A stretch of DNA of 13,388 nucleotides from an uncultured Collinsella sp. (GTDB lineage: Bacteria > Actinomycetota > Coriobacteriia > Coriobacteriales > Coriobacteriaceae), in NCBI GenBank assembly GCA_902489855.1, contig CABUBS010000039.1:1-13388 (forward strand), given 5' to 3'. Both the position numbers and the translations under genes were made by a program. The notes beneath the pieces are model-generated. The model had not been told where the DNA came from. It ran no database searches and saw only the letters and a program-made list of their open reading frames with translations. This document shows, piece after piece, positions 1 through 7,013 of this stretch (position 1 is its first letter; the number at the start of each line of letters is the position of its first letter).

Positions 1-4
1 ACGA

Positions 5-108
5 GGCGGCATTGACCTTCTGGTCATGCCGCCGAAGTTGAAAGGCAGATTGCCGTTCTGGCGGGCTTGCAGCGTCGAGCCGTTGCGCGGTTTGGAAAAC
101 CGCGCAAC
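5..108 (-). ncRNA. Structured 3' UTR element, copy 1 (incomplete at window edge)
   Basis: Read on the minus strand, this lies 5 nt after the stop codon of the GntR gene at 114. It starts with a perfect 12-bp hairpin (82-93 with 97-108, loop of 3). A 48-nt linker (34-81) follows. It ends with a hairpin of 8 perfect outer pairs (5-12 with 26-33), one bulged base (13) and 4 inner pairs (14-17 with 22-25) around a 4-nt loop. The same architecture, with different but still paired stem bases, recurs at 8537-8641. It probably acts as a terminator or 3' stabiliser. A third, enclosing stem seen in the other copy would need bases left of position 1. Confidence 0.7.
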
Positions 109-113
109 TAGAG

Positions 114-833
114 CTACATGACCATAACGTAGCGCGATCCCACGTAGTACTGCTTACCCATCAGGACCGGTTCGCCATTGGGGCCCGTAAAGCCGGCACG
201 CAGATTGAGCAGCGGATCGTGCGGAGCAATGCCCAGCTCGGCCGCCTGCTCGGCGTTAGCTCGAACGGCCTCGACCGTACGGTAGCCAACCGAGACAATC
301 GGGATTCCGCCAACACGCTCGACCTCGGCAAAAATAGACTTGTCCTCAAGATCGGCCGTCAACAGCTCGCGGTAGGCATCAAACGGCACAAAGATGTTCT
401 CCTCAAAGATGGGTTCGCCGTCGGCCGTACGCACGCGCTTGATATGCAGCAGCAGCGCATCCTTCTGCAGGCCAAAGAACTCCATCTCGTTTTGGCGCGC
501 CGGAACGATCTGGCGATCGATCACGTGCGCACCGGCCTTCATGCCGTTGCCGGCACACAGCGCGGTAAACGTCTGCAGCGTCGAAGCGTGGAACTGGCGG
601 TTGATGTGCGGCGTGGAGACAAAGGTGCCACGGCCCTGCTGCTTAACCAGGTAGCCATCGGAGCACAGCTCCTCGACGGCGCGGCGCACCGTAATGCGGC
701 TCACATCGTACTGCTCGGCTAGCTCAAGCTCGGACGGAATACGCTCCTTGGGTGCATAAACACCTTTCTCGATCGCATCCTTAATTTCGTCGTAAATCTG
801 CTGGTAAAGCGGTGCATTTTTGGGTGCAGGCAT
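114..833 (-). CDS. GntR family transcriptional regulator with UTRA sensor domain
   Basis: The 239-residue protein has the two-domain build of the HutC/FrlR subfamily. An N-terminal winged helix-turn-helix spans about residues 9-75, with the typical recognition region SELELAEQYDVSRITVRRAV and the wing QQGRGTF. A UTRA ligand-binding domain spans about residues 90-235. Such proteins are usually repressors released by a phosphorylated sugar or a related metabolite. The start ATG at 833 has only a weak upstream AAGAG. The promoter region carries the word TATAACGTCT (876-885), also found upstream of the PTS operon at 7016-7025, and a tandem 8-bp repeat at 847-862. This suggests self-control and control of the PTS genes, although the YitT and HAD genes lie between. 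The ligand is unknown. Confidence 0.93.
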   Translation of the reverse strand: MPAPKNAPLYQQIYDEIKDAIEKGVYAPKERIPSELELAEQYDVSRITVRRAVEELCSDGYLVKQQGRGTFVSTPHINRQFHASTLQTFTALCAGNGMKAGAHVIDRQIVPARQNEMEFFGLQKDALLLHIKRVRTADGEPIFEENIFVPFDAYRELLTADLEDKSIFAEVERVGGIPIVSVGYRTVEAVRANAEQAAELGIAPHDPLLNLRAGFTGPNGEPVLMGKQYYVGSRYVMVM

Positions 834-846
834 ATCTAATCACTCT

Positions 847-885
847 TATCGAAATATCGAAATTACTAATACGTATATAACGTCT
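847..885 (-). promoter_or_regulatory. Upstream region of the first GntR gene with candidate operator
   Basis: Two directly adjacent copies of TATCGAAA lie at 847-862. The word TATAACGTCT at 876-885 is identical to one overlapping the -10 box of the PTS operon (7016-7025). An AT-rich TATATA that could serve as -10 lies inside this region. The start codon is at 833. The assignment as an autoregulatory operator is inference. Confidence 0.35.
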
Positions 886-925
886 AGTTTCATATTACCT
901 CATAATGATAAAACGATACACCCTC

Positions 926-967
926 CCTACCAAAAAGCGACAGCTTCATTTTGGTAGGTTTTATCTG
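926..967. repeat. Palindromic intergenic repeat, family R1, copy a
   Basis: Arms of 9 bp (927-935 with 949-957, CTACCAAAA and its complement) enclose a 13-nt centre with GCGACAG. On the minus strand the palindrome is preceded by AGATAAAACCTACCAAAAT, which also precedes copy b at 3061-3097. The shared tract is about 40 bp with a handful of differences, so the two copies are related and do not merely resemble each other as hairpins. Confidence 0.7.
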
Positions 968-971
968 GGCA

Positions 972-1015
972 AACGAGAGCCTCTCGAAAGCAACGGGGCT
1001 TTCGGGGGGCTCGTT
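972..1015 (-). terminator. Probable terminator after the YitT gene
   Basis: A two-part hairpin lies about 40 nt beyond the YitT stop codon. The outer arms are AACGAG (972-977) and CTCGTT (1010-1015). The inner stem is CGAAAGC (985-991) with GCTTTCG (998-1004). On the minus strand only a short CGTTTG follows, so the U-tract is weak. Confidence 0.45.
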
Positions 1016-1052
1016 CGGATGGGTTGCGCAGGACCGGCAAAATGCCAATACC

Positions 1053-2060
1053 CTACTTGCCGTCGTCCTGCTGCAGGCTGTCCTGTTCGCTGAGGCGCGC
1101 CTGCCTGCTGACCATGCGTGCGGGCTTGTCGGGATCGGGAACGGCCGTGGGCATGGGCTCGTCGACATGACCACCCCACCAGCCGCCCACAAAGTTGAGC
1201 GTGTGGAACACGTTGATCACGGCGCCGGAATCAACGTCGCACACCAGCTTGATAATGTCCTGACTCTCGTAGGTCGAGACAACGGTGTTCAGCAGGTACA
1301 TCTTTTCGCGGCTATATCCGCCGACGACCTCGGCGCAGCTAATGCCGTGCTGAAAATGGTTTACGTAGGCAGTCATGACCTCGTCTGCCTTGCGCGTCGT
1401 GATCTGCAGCGTCACGCGATCGTAGCGACGATAGAAACTGTCGATGGTCTTGGTCGAAATAAACTGGAACACGATGGAATACGCCGCCTTGTCCCAGCCA
1501 AACATAAAGCCAAAGATCGCCAGGATAAAGCAGTTGAAACCAAAGATGACGCCCCAGATGGTCTTGCCCGTGTGGTTGGAAACCCACAGCGCGATAAAGT
1601 CGGTGCCGCCGGTGGATGCGCCGGATTTAAGTGCGATGGCAGCGCCCAGACCCGAGACCACGCCGCCAAAAATGATGAGCATGATCTTGTCGCCCAAAAA
1701 CGGCGCGAAGTGAAAGACGTTGAGGAACAGCGACGAGAGCACGACCTGCATCATCGAGAAGATGACGAAGCGCTTGCTAATGCCGCTCCAGCATAGGAGC
1801 GCCACGGGGATGTTGAGCGCGAGCATACCGAGCGAAATGTCGATGCGAACGCCGCCCAGCGAGGTAACGCGATCGAGCAGGACCGCAACGCCGGTGAGGC
1901 CGCTCGGAAGCAGGTCGGCGGGCTGAATGAACGCCTGGATCAGGAATGTCTGGAGAACGGCGGAAATCGTGACCGCCACGGCAGTAATGGCGCGGCGGAC
2001 GATGGTGAGGCGGCCGAGTACGAGCACTCGGTCCGTGAGCTGATCGATGGCTTTCGCCAC
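1053..2060 (-). CDS. YitT family membrane protein (DUF161 and DUF2179 domains)
   Basis: The 335-residue protein belongs to the YitT family of integral membrane proteins, whose transport role is still unclear. After a short cytoplasmic start, hydrophobic segments run through about residues 20-190. The family's small-residue motif SGASTGGTDFIA lies at about 146-157. The C-terminal soluble DUF2179 domain lies at about 215-290 and is followed by a polar tail rich in Asp, Gln and Pro. The start is GTG at 2060, chosen because AAAGGAG sits 5 nt upstream and because the protein then begins at the usual family position. It is transcribed towards the GntR gene but separated from it by 219 bp with a hairpin and a repeat, so it is probably a single-gene unit. 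No link to the sugar genes is visible. Confidence 0.9.
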   Translation of the reverse strand: MAKAIDQLTDRVLVLGRLTIVRRAITAVAVTISAVLQTFLIQAFIQPADLLPSGLTGVAVLLDRVTSLGGVRIDISLGMLALNIPVALLCWSGISKRFVIFSMMQVVLSSLFLNVFHFAPFLGDKIMLIIFGGVVSGLGAAIALKSGASTGGTDFIALWVSNHTGKTIWGVIFGFNCFILAIFGFMFGWDKAAYSIVFQFISTKTIDSFYRRYDRVTLQITTRKADEVMTAYVNHFQHGISCAEVVGGYSREKMYLLNTVVSTYESQDIIKLVCDVDSGAVINVFHTLNFVGGWWGGHVDEPMPTAVPDPDKPARMVSRQARLSEQDSLQQDDGK

Positions 2061-2105
2061 GCAGGCTCCTTTCGAAGGCAGATGTAGTTGTGGGGTATGT
2101 CCGCG

Positions 2106-2137
2106 ATTGTAGCATGGAGCGTGCGGGGGCGCTTCAA
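2106..2137 (-). promoter_or_regulatory. Possible promoter of the YitT gene
   Basis: On the minus strand a TACAAT (-10-like, 2106-2111) lies 46 bp upstream of the GTG start. A TTGAAG (2132-2137) lies further upstream, but the 20-bp spacer is longer than the usual 17. The -10 assignment is more likely than the -35. Confidence 0.35.
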
Positions 2138-2198
2138 TTCACCCTCTCTCGACAACCAAAGCGGGACCAGCAACCCCACGACCAAAGGCCCAAATTAC

Positions 2199-2317
2199 AA
2201 GTGAGTAGACTTTACGCGACCTGCAGAGCACACCCAAAACCGCCACCCCTGTGACCTGCGGTTTTACTAGAGCAGATGCGCTTTGTGCTCGTCTTGCATC
2301 AAAAAGTCTACTCACTT
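2199..2317. repeat. 119-bp nested palindrome (MITE-like or REP-like element)
   Basis: The ends are perfect 15-bp inverted repeats: AAGTGAGTAGACTTT at 2199-2213 and its complement at 2303-2317. Inside, GAGCAC (2226-2231) pairs with GTGCTC (2285-2290), and AAAACCGC (2236-2243) pairs with GCGGTTTT (2258-2265), leaving a 14-nt loop. The pairs nest to give one long interrupted hairpin on either strand. No open reading frame fits it. It fills most of the 354-bp gap between the YitT and HAD genes. Whether it moves or acts as RNA is unknown. Confidence 0.7.
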
Positions 2318-2363
2318 AGTCCGAATCGAAGCCAAACGGATCCAAATAGATGACAAATTAAGC

Positions 2364-2411
2364 CAATCCGCAGCAAAAGACGCGTGAATCAGTGCTTCTC
2401 GCGGCGGATTG
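2364..2411 (-). terminator. Possible terminator after the HAD gene
   Basis: CAATCCGC (2364-2371) and GCGGATTG (2404-2411) form an 8-bp stem directly after the HAD stop codon on the minus strand. A small inner CGCG pairing lies in the large loop, and TTAATTTG follows downstream. The loop is long and the U-tract broken, so this is a weak call. Confidence 0.35.
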
Positions 2412-2414
2412 ACG

Positions 2415-3044
2415 CTACAAAGCGGCCAAAATGTCGGTCAGATTATCGATAACGGCATCGGCTCGCGATTGATCGAGGTTGACACCCTCGTGCGGACGCA
2501 GCGCCAGGACGCGGGCGCCGGAGCGCTTACCAGCCTCGATGCCCAAAGGCGAATCCTCGATAACCAGGCACTCGGCAGGCTCCACCCCCAGCGCCTCCAT
2601 GGCACGCAGGTAGATCTCGGGGTCGGGCTTAAACGCACTGCACTCGTGACCGCTGATGGTGTAGTCCAGCACGTCGGCGATACCGGCAATCTCCACCAGC
2701 TCGTCGATCAACTCGCGATAGGACGAGCTCGCGATGGCACACTTCACGCCACGCTCATGCAGCTCACGCATCACCGGCTCCGTCTGCTCGTTGAGCAGCT
2801 CGGCATACGGAACGGGGTGGTCCGGGCTGTAGACCTGCTTGTACTCCACGCGTAGGCGCTCGCGCAGCTCAACATCGTCGGGCACCAGCGCCTCCCAAAT
2901 GGACGGCTCGTTAGACCCCGAAAGATCGGGAATCTCGTCAAAGTGGAACCCCTTCTCTTCCATAAACGCCACGCGGCGGCGGTTGTAGAACCACTCGGTA
3001 TCGACCAGCACGCCGTCCATGTCAAACAGCACTGCCTTGATCAT
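2415..3044 (-). CDS. HAD superfamily hydrolase, beta-phosphoglucomutase-like
   Basis: The 209-residue protein carries all HAD motifs. Motif I is DMDGVLVDTE with the nucleophile Asp8 and acid-base Asp10. Motif II Ser is within ASSS (105-108). Motif III is Lys139 in FKPDPE. Motif IV is EDSPLG (163-168). A helical cap lies between motifs I and II (about residues 16-90), as in the phosphoglycolate phosphatase and beta-phosphoglucomutase branch. It acts in the cytosol on a small phosphorylated compound, possibly a sugar phosphate. The start at 3044 is chosen because GGAGG lies 8 nt upstream. An ATG at 3050 overlaps that site too closely, and the longer upstream frame runs through a repeat. A strong terminator separates it from the deglycase gene upstream, so it is likely transcribed alone. 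Confidence 0.9.
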   Translation of the reverse strand: MIKAVLFDMDGVLVDTEWFYNRRRVAFMEEKGFHFDEIPDLSGSNEPSIWEALVPDDVELRERLRVEYKQVYSPDHPVPYAELLNEQTEPVMRELHERGVKCAIASSSYRELIDELVEIAGIADVLDYTISGHECSAFKPDPEIYLRAMEALGVEPAECLVIEDSPLGIEAGKRSGARVLALRPHEGVNLDQSRADAVIDNLTDILAAL

Positions 3045-3060
3045 ATGCATCTCCTCCCAC

Positions 3061-3099
3061 CTGCCAAAAAGGGACAGGTTTATTTTGGTAGGTTTTATC
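3061..3099. repeat. Palindromic intergenic repeat, family R1, copy b
   Basis: CTGCCAAAA (3061-3069) pairs with TTTTGGTAG (3083-3091), with one G-U pair if read as plus-strand RNA. The centre holds GGGACAG. It is close kin to copy a (926-967). It ends only a few bases before the Shine-Dalgarno sequence of the HAD gene, so in the HAD mRNA the hairpin would sit directly upstream of the ribosome site. Confidence 0.7.
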
Positions 3100-3138
3100 T
3101 TGGGTTTTGCGACGCGACAGGCGCGCCCTCCCCAAAGC

Positions 3139-3169
3139 AAAAAGGGGACGGGGCGCAAACCCCATCCCC
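3139..3169 (-). terminator. Rho-independent terminator of the PTS-deglycase operon
   Basis: On the minus strand a 10-bp stem (3160-3169 with 3144-3153; nine Watson-Crick pairs and one G-U) closes a 6-nt loop and runs straight into TTTTTGC. It lies 35 nt after the deglycase stop codon. This is the clearest terminator in the left half of the window. Confidence 0.85.
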
Positions 3170-3203
3170 TCTCAATCAACCCGTAAGGTCTACTTACTTG
3201 TGA

Positions 3204-4187
3204 TTAGTAGGAAAGCTTCCACATGTAGCGACGCATGGTCAGCGGGTGCTGACGGGCCTCGGCGATCTGGTTGCCGTACTCGCGCATAACGGCGAGGTGC
3301 AGCAGCGGGTTGAAGTAGGTGACGACGCTCGCGGGCACGGCGTCAGCCAGGCCGTAGTCCTTGGAGTCGATCAGAGCGACCTTGGCGCCCATGCGCTCAA
3401 GGAAGGTGAGGGCGCGGGCGTCCATCGGACGGGTAGCGCCATCGGACATGAAGAAGACGTAGGGCTTACCCTCGGTGGAAACCTCGAACGGGCCGTGGAA
3501 GTACTCGCCGGTGTTGTAGGCGGCGGCGTCGATCCACTGCATCTCGGTGAACAGGAAGGCGGCGTGAGAATAAGCCATCTTCTCGGAGGCACCGGAGGCC
3601 ATGAAGTAGATCATCTTGTCGTCCTTGAAGTCCTCGGCGAACTTCTTGGCGAGCTTCTTGCAGTGCTGAGCGGCGTTCTCGCAGAGATCGAAGACGTTGG
3701 TGAGGCCGGTGATCATGTCCTCGTAGTGGTCATAGCCCTCGGTCTGCTGAAGGATCTCGACAGCAAGAGCGATGGCATAGCCGGGCTTCTCGCACTTGGC
3801 AGCGTAGTTGGCGTGGAAGCCGTGAACGATGACGTGGTCGGCGTCGACGGTCAGAGCGGAGCCAGCCTTGTTGGTGAGGGAGACGACCGGGCAGTTGTGC
3901 TTCTTGGCGGTCTTGTTGGCCTCGACGGTCTCGGGCGTGGAGCCACCGAGGGAGCAGGTGATCACGAAGGTGTGCTCGTTGACCCAGGAAGGCGTGTCGT
4001 AGTTGAACTCGTTAGCGGTGAAGATCTGAACGTTCAGCTTGTCCGTGTTGTTGGCCAGGAAGTACTTGGCGGGGTAAAGGTCGGACATGGAAGCACCGCA
4101 GCCGACGAAGGCGACGCTGTGGATCTCGTGGTTGGACAGGACGTCAGCGACGATCTGCTTAGGGAGGTTAAGGTCGATCTCGTACAT
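3204..4187 (-). CDS. SIS-domain sugar-phosphate deglycase, FrlB/FraB-like (first copy)
   Basis: The 327-residue protein is a double-SIS enzyme resembling fructoselysine-6-phosphate deglycase. The first SIS domain (about 20-160) has the phosphate-binding stretch TCSLGGSTPET (77-87). The second (about 190-320) has GEYFHGPFE. Glu215 and His231 are 16 residues apart, matching the Glu214/His230 pair I recall as catalytic in Salmonella FraB. The end MRRYMWKLSY resembles the FrlB C-terminus. The expected reaction is cleavage of a 6-phosphorylated Amadori product to glucose-6-phosphate and free amine; an AgaS-like amino-sugar isomerase is the main alternative. The start at 4187 is chosen because AAAGGA lies 9 nt upstream; the ATG at 4196 abuts it, and a longer frame to 4286 runs into a palindrome. 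It is last in the PTS operon, 198 bp after IID. Confidence 0.88.
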   Translation of the reverse strand: MYEIDLNLPKQIVADVLSNHEIHSVAFVGCGASMSDLYPAKYFLANNTDKLNVQIFTANEFNYDTPSWVNEHTFVITCSLGGSTPETVEANKTAKKHNCPVVSLTNKAGSALTVDADHVIVHGFHANYAAKCEKPGYAIALAVEILQQTEGYDHYEDMITGLTNVFDLCENAAQHCKKLAKKFAEDFKDDKMIYFMASGASEKMAYSHAAFLFTEMQWIDAAAYNTGEYFHGPFEVSTEGKPYVFFMSDGATRPMDARALTFLERMGAKVALIDSKDYGLADAVPASVVTYFNPLLHLAVMREYGNQIAEARQHPLTMRRYMWKLSY

Positions 4188-4277
4188 CTGACACATTCCT
4201 TTCGATTTTTGCGGCGCCACATTGCCGAGCGCTCGCAGGGTTACCGTGGTTTGGACCGAGTCGCCGGCCCGTTGAGG

Positions 4278-4308
4278 ATGTGTCAAAGGAACTGTCCCTT
4301 TGACACAT
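4278..4308. repeat. Perfect 12-bp palindrome with GGGACAG core
   Basis: ATGTGTCAAAGG (4278-4289) and CCTTTGACACAT (4297-4308) are exact inverted repeats around a 7-nt loop. The minus strand reads AAAGGGACAGTT across the loop, sharing GGGACAG with the R1 repeats. It lies in the gap between the IID gene and the first deglycase gene. Confidence 0.7.
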
Positions 4309-4319
4309 TTAGGGATGGA

Positions 4320-4352
4320 AGCCTGCCTGGGGTATGGGATGTCAGGCAGGCT
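4320..4352 (-). terminator. Hairpin after the IID gene, possible partial terminator or processing site
   Basis: AGCCTGCCTG (4320-4329) and CAGGCAGGCT (4343-4352) form a perfect 10-bp stem with a 13-nt loop, 33 nt past the IID stop codon. The sequence after it on the minus strand is TTCCATCC, not a real U-tract. It could reduce read-through into the deglycase gene or protect the upstream message. Confidence 0.45.
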
Positions 4353-4385
4353 CCCCGGGGAAAGCGATTAGACGCTTGGTCGCGA

Positions 4386-5219
4386 CTAGGCCAGGATGCC
4401 GGCCGCGGAGAGGGCGATGCCGCCCACGATGGCGATCACGAGAAGCCAACCGGTGTTGACGTTCTTCTTGATGAGCCAGTACATAAGGCCGGTGAGGCCA
4501 AGGGAGATCATCTGGGGCATCATGCCGTCCAGGATGTCCTGGATCACGACGGTGCCGTCAGCGAACTGCAGCGGGGTGGTGGCGCCGATTAGCGTAGCGA
4601 TCATGCCGCCCACGGACATAAGACCCACGATGCCGCAGACATACATGAGCTTCTCCATGAGGTCGCCGCCCTGAAGCTTGCTCAGGTACTCGTGGCCGCC
4701 CTGATAGCCCATCTTGGCTGCGAACCAAGTGATCAGCACGGAGGGCACGATGGAGATGAGCATGGCCAGGATCGGGCCCATGATGGAGCCCTGCTGAGCC
4801 AGCTGAACGCCCAGGCCAAAGGCGATAACGCGGATGGTGCCCTGGAAGAAGGAGTCACCGATGCCGGAAAGCGGACCCATGAGGGAGGTCTTGACCGCGT
4901 TGATCGAATCGGGATCGAAGTTCTCGGGATCCTTGGCGTACTCCTCCTCCATGGAGGCGGAGAGGCCCAGGATGAAAGCGCTCGTCTGCGGGGTGCAGTT
5001 GTAGAACGCCATGTGACGGTGGTAAGCCTCTTTCTTAGCAGCGAGCTGCTTGGGGTCGGACTCATCCGGATAGAGGCGATCGAGCGTGGGAACCATGCCG
5101 TAGAGGAAGCCCATGTTCATCTGACGCTCGTAGTTCCAAGAGGCCTGGATGGCCCAGGAGCGCCAGAAGAACTGGCTGACCTTCTTGTTCAGGGACACGT
5201 CCTTGGTTGCGGTTGCCAT
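4386..5219 (-). CDS. PTS mannose family transporter, subunit IID
   Basis: The 277-residue protein is the IID membrane subunit of a mannose/fructose/sorbose-type phosphotransferase permease, which forms the sugar channel with IIC. Family features are the N-terminal FWRSWAIQASWNYERQMNMG (18-37), the central MGPLSGIGDSFFQGT (114-128) and hydrophobic segments in the C-terminal half, ending in a final membrane helix. The start at 5219 is preceded by AAGGAGG, 8 nt upstream, which overlaps the stop codon of IIC; an upstream in-frame ATG would lie within IIC and has no such site. The 13-bp gap to IIC shows tight co-transcription and probably coupled translation. The deglycase gene follows after 198 bp with two hairpins. 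Specificity is not readable; context points to a glycated amino acid or amino sugar. Confidence 0.95.
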   Translation of the reverse strand: MATATKDVSLNKKVSQFFWRSWAIQASWNYERQMNMGFLYGMVPTLDRLYPDESDPKQLAAKKEAYHRHMAFYNCTPQTSAFILGLSASMEEEYAKDPENFDPDSINAVKTSLMGPLSGIGDSFFQGTIRVIAFGLGVQLAQQGSIMGPILAMLISIVPSVLITWFAAKMGYQGGHEYLSKLQGGDLMEKLMYVCGIVGLMSVGGMIATLIGATTPLQFADGTVVIQDILDGMMPQMISLGLTGLMYWLIKKNVNTGWLLVIAIVGGIALSAAGILA

Positions 5220-5232
5220 AGTGTGTTCCTCC

Positions 5233-6027
5233 TTAGTCTTCGTCGTCTTCGAGCGGATCGTAGTCGGAATCGACACCGGCGGCTGCATGGGAACCGTTGA
5301 ACTTGAAGCCCATGAAGACGACAGCCAGGCACACACCGATCAGAGCGACCGCGATGACGGACAGGTTGAGGTAAGCGGCGAGCAGGAAACCGATGAACAG
5401 GAACGGAGTCATACCCTTCTTGATCATCATGGTGAGCAGCAGGGCCAAGCCGTAGGCGGTCATGATCTTGGTCGAAACGTTAAGACCAGTGGACAGCCAC
5501 TCGGGAACCATGTTGACGATGGCCTGAACCAGGTCGGTGCCAACAAAGACGGCGAGGAAGATCGGCAGGAAGTACATGACGGCGTACAGACCGGAGCCGG
5601 CGCAGATGTGCATACGGTAGGCGGTCTTGAACTTTCCGTTATCGATCGCGCTATCTGCCACATGGGTGAGGGCGGCGATGATGGAACGGAACACGATGCC
5701 GAGGAGCTGACCCAGGACGGCGACCGGGATGGCAATCGTCATGGCGGTCTCGGCGGAAGCATCGGTCAGGCACGCAAAGGCAGCGGCCACGATGCCGCCC
5801 AGGACCATATCGGGCGGAACGGCGGCGCCGACCTGCACCAGGCCCATGGACACGAGCTCGACGGCGGCACCGACGGCAAGGCCGGTGGGCACATCGCCCA
5901 GCAGCAGACCGACGAGCGTAGCGCCAACGAGGGGCTGCTCGAAGTTAAGACGACCGAGCAGGCGGGAGTCCCACATGCAGAACACGCCGACGAGGCCGAC
6001 GAGCACCGCACTGATGAACGTATTCAT
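5233..6027 (-). CDS. PTS mannose family transporter, subunit IIC
   Basis: The 264-residue, highly hydrophobic protein is the IIC subunit that binds and carries the sugar through the membrane. It begins directly with a membrane helix (MNTFISAVLVGLVGVFCMWD) and contains the family stretch LLGDVPTGLAVGAAVELVSM at about 42-61. Several further helices follow, and the tail is strongly acidic (DPLEDDED). AAAGGAG lies about 8 nt before the ATG at 6027. It lies 36 bp after IIAB, with a 5-bp hairpin with an all-A loop (6045-6059) between them, and 13 bp before IID. This fixes the order IIAB-IIC-IID within one operon. Confidence 0.95.
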   Translation of the reverse strand: MNTFISAVLVGLVGVFCMWDSRLLGRLNFEQPLVGATLVGLLLGDVPTGLAVGAAVELVSMGLVQVGAAVPPDMVLGGIVAAAFACLTDASAETAMTIAIPVAVLGQLLGIVFRSIIAALTHVADSAIDNGKFKTAYRMHICAGSGLYAVMYFLPIFLAVFVGTDLVQAIVNMVPEWLSTGLNVSTKIMTAYGLALLLTMMIKKGMTPFLFIGFLLAAYLNLSVIAVALIGVCLAVVFMGFKFNGSHAAAGVDSDYDPLEDDED

Positions 6028-6063
6028 ACCCTTCTCCTTTCAGTCAGGCAAAAGCCTGGTTGA

Positions 6064-6987
6064 TTACAGCTTGGCGTCGATGTCGACGCTCTGATACGTA
6101 GGGGTCTGCTGGACATAGAGCTTGATGCCCATGTCGAGCAGCTGGTTGACGTCGGCCTTCTGGGTGGCGTCGAGGAAGACGGAGCTGTCCTTGCCGCCGA
6201 CCTGATCGGCACCGTCGTGGTTGGCGGTGGCGCCCAGGTTGATGGCGTCGAGCTTGTAGCCCTGGCAGAACTGCAGCATCTCGGCAGTGTTGCCAAAGAC
6301 GAACATGACGCGCTCGCCGAGGGTGTTGAGCTTGTCCATCTTGGCGAGGGCACGCTCGACGGTGAAGACGTTCAGGCGCACGCCCTGGGGCTTGGCCAGC
6401 TTAAGAGCGCCCTTCTTGATGTCATCGTTGGCGGCGGCGTTGTCGACGACGATGATGCGCTCGGCCTGAACCTTGGTGGTCCAGGTAAAGACGACCTGGC
6501 CGTGCAGCAGACGGTAGTCAAGACGTGCGAGGACGATCTTGGCGGGACCGGAGCTGTGACGGGACGCCTTGGCCTTCTTGGCGGGAGCCGCGGCGACCTC
6601 GACCGGCGCGTTGGGGTTGGTCAGACCGGTGCGGGCCTCGTTGATGAGGGCCGCGAGCTCGGCGCCCTTGACGGGGACGGGGCTCATAGCGAGCGTGAGC
6701 GCCAGCGGGATGTTGAAACCGCTGACAACCGTGAACTTCGTGCCGTTCTTGGAAAGCTCGACCATGTTGTTGTTGACCGAGCTGCCGAGCATATCGGTCA
6801 GCACATAGACGGTGTCGTCCGCGTTGAACGTGGCGGTCATGGCGTCCACCTTATTGGTGATGGGCTCCTTGTCGTCACGAGCAAGCGACACGACGTGGAC
6901 GTTCGACACGTCGCCGAGAACCATCTCGAGCGTGTCTTTGGCGCCTGCGGCCAGGCCGCCATGAGATGCGAGAATGATCTGATTCAT
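6064..6987 (-). CDS. PTS mannose family fused subunit IIAB
   Basis: The 307-residue cytosolic protein fuses both phosphoryl-transfer domains. The EIIA domain (about 1-125) starts MNQIILASHGGLA, with the phosphorylation site His9. An Ala/Pro/Lys-rich linker occupies about 125-147. The EIIB domain (about 148-307) has ARLDYRLLHGQVVFTW with the phosphorylated His162. Phosphate passes from HPr to His9, then His162, then the sugar carried by IIC/IID. The start is supported by AAAAGGAGGAGG 5-8 nt upstream. It is first in the operon, and a TATAAT-like -10 lies 27 bp upstream. E. coli ManX has the same domain order and similar length. No phosphorylation site is missing, so the permease looks functional. 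Confidence 0.96.
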   Translation of the reverse strand: MNQIILASHGGLAAGAKDTLEMVLGDVSNVHVVSLARDDKEPITNKVDAMTATFNADDTVYVLTDMLGSSVNNNMVELSKNGTKFTVVSGFNIPLALTLAMSPVPVKGAELAALINEARTGLTNPNAPVEVAAAPAKKAKASRHSSGPAKIVLARLDYRLLHGQVVFTWTTKVQAERIIVVDNAAANDDIKKGALKLAKPQGVRLNVFTVERALAKMDKLNTLGERVMFVFGNTAEMLQFCQGYKLDAINLGATANHDGADQVGGKDSSVFLDATQKADVNQLLDMGIKLYVQQTPTYQSVDIDAKL

Positions 6988-7013
6988 CTTGCCTCCTCCT
7001 TTTCGTTATGGTC

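Noticed and set aside
951..1796. A 281-codon plus-strand frame.
   Set aside because: It is antisense to the YitT gene, which has a clear ribosome site and family motifs.
2199..2317. A riboswitch or CRISPR-like repeat.
   Set aside because: There is a single nested palindrome, no regularly spaced repeats, and no recognised aptamer core. It is not close to a start codon in the right orientation.
4188..4286. N-terminal extension of the first deglycase by 33 residues.
   Set aside because: It would start inside the 4278-4308 palindrome with no ribosome site, while AAAGGA sits at the right distance from the ATG at 4187.
3246..4592. A long open frame of 448 codons on the plus strand.
   Set aside because: It is antisense to the first deglycase and IID genes, low in complexity (Val, Gly, Leu, Glu), without family motifs. 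It reflects GC-rich codon use of the real genes.
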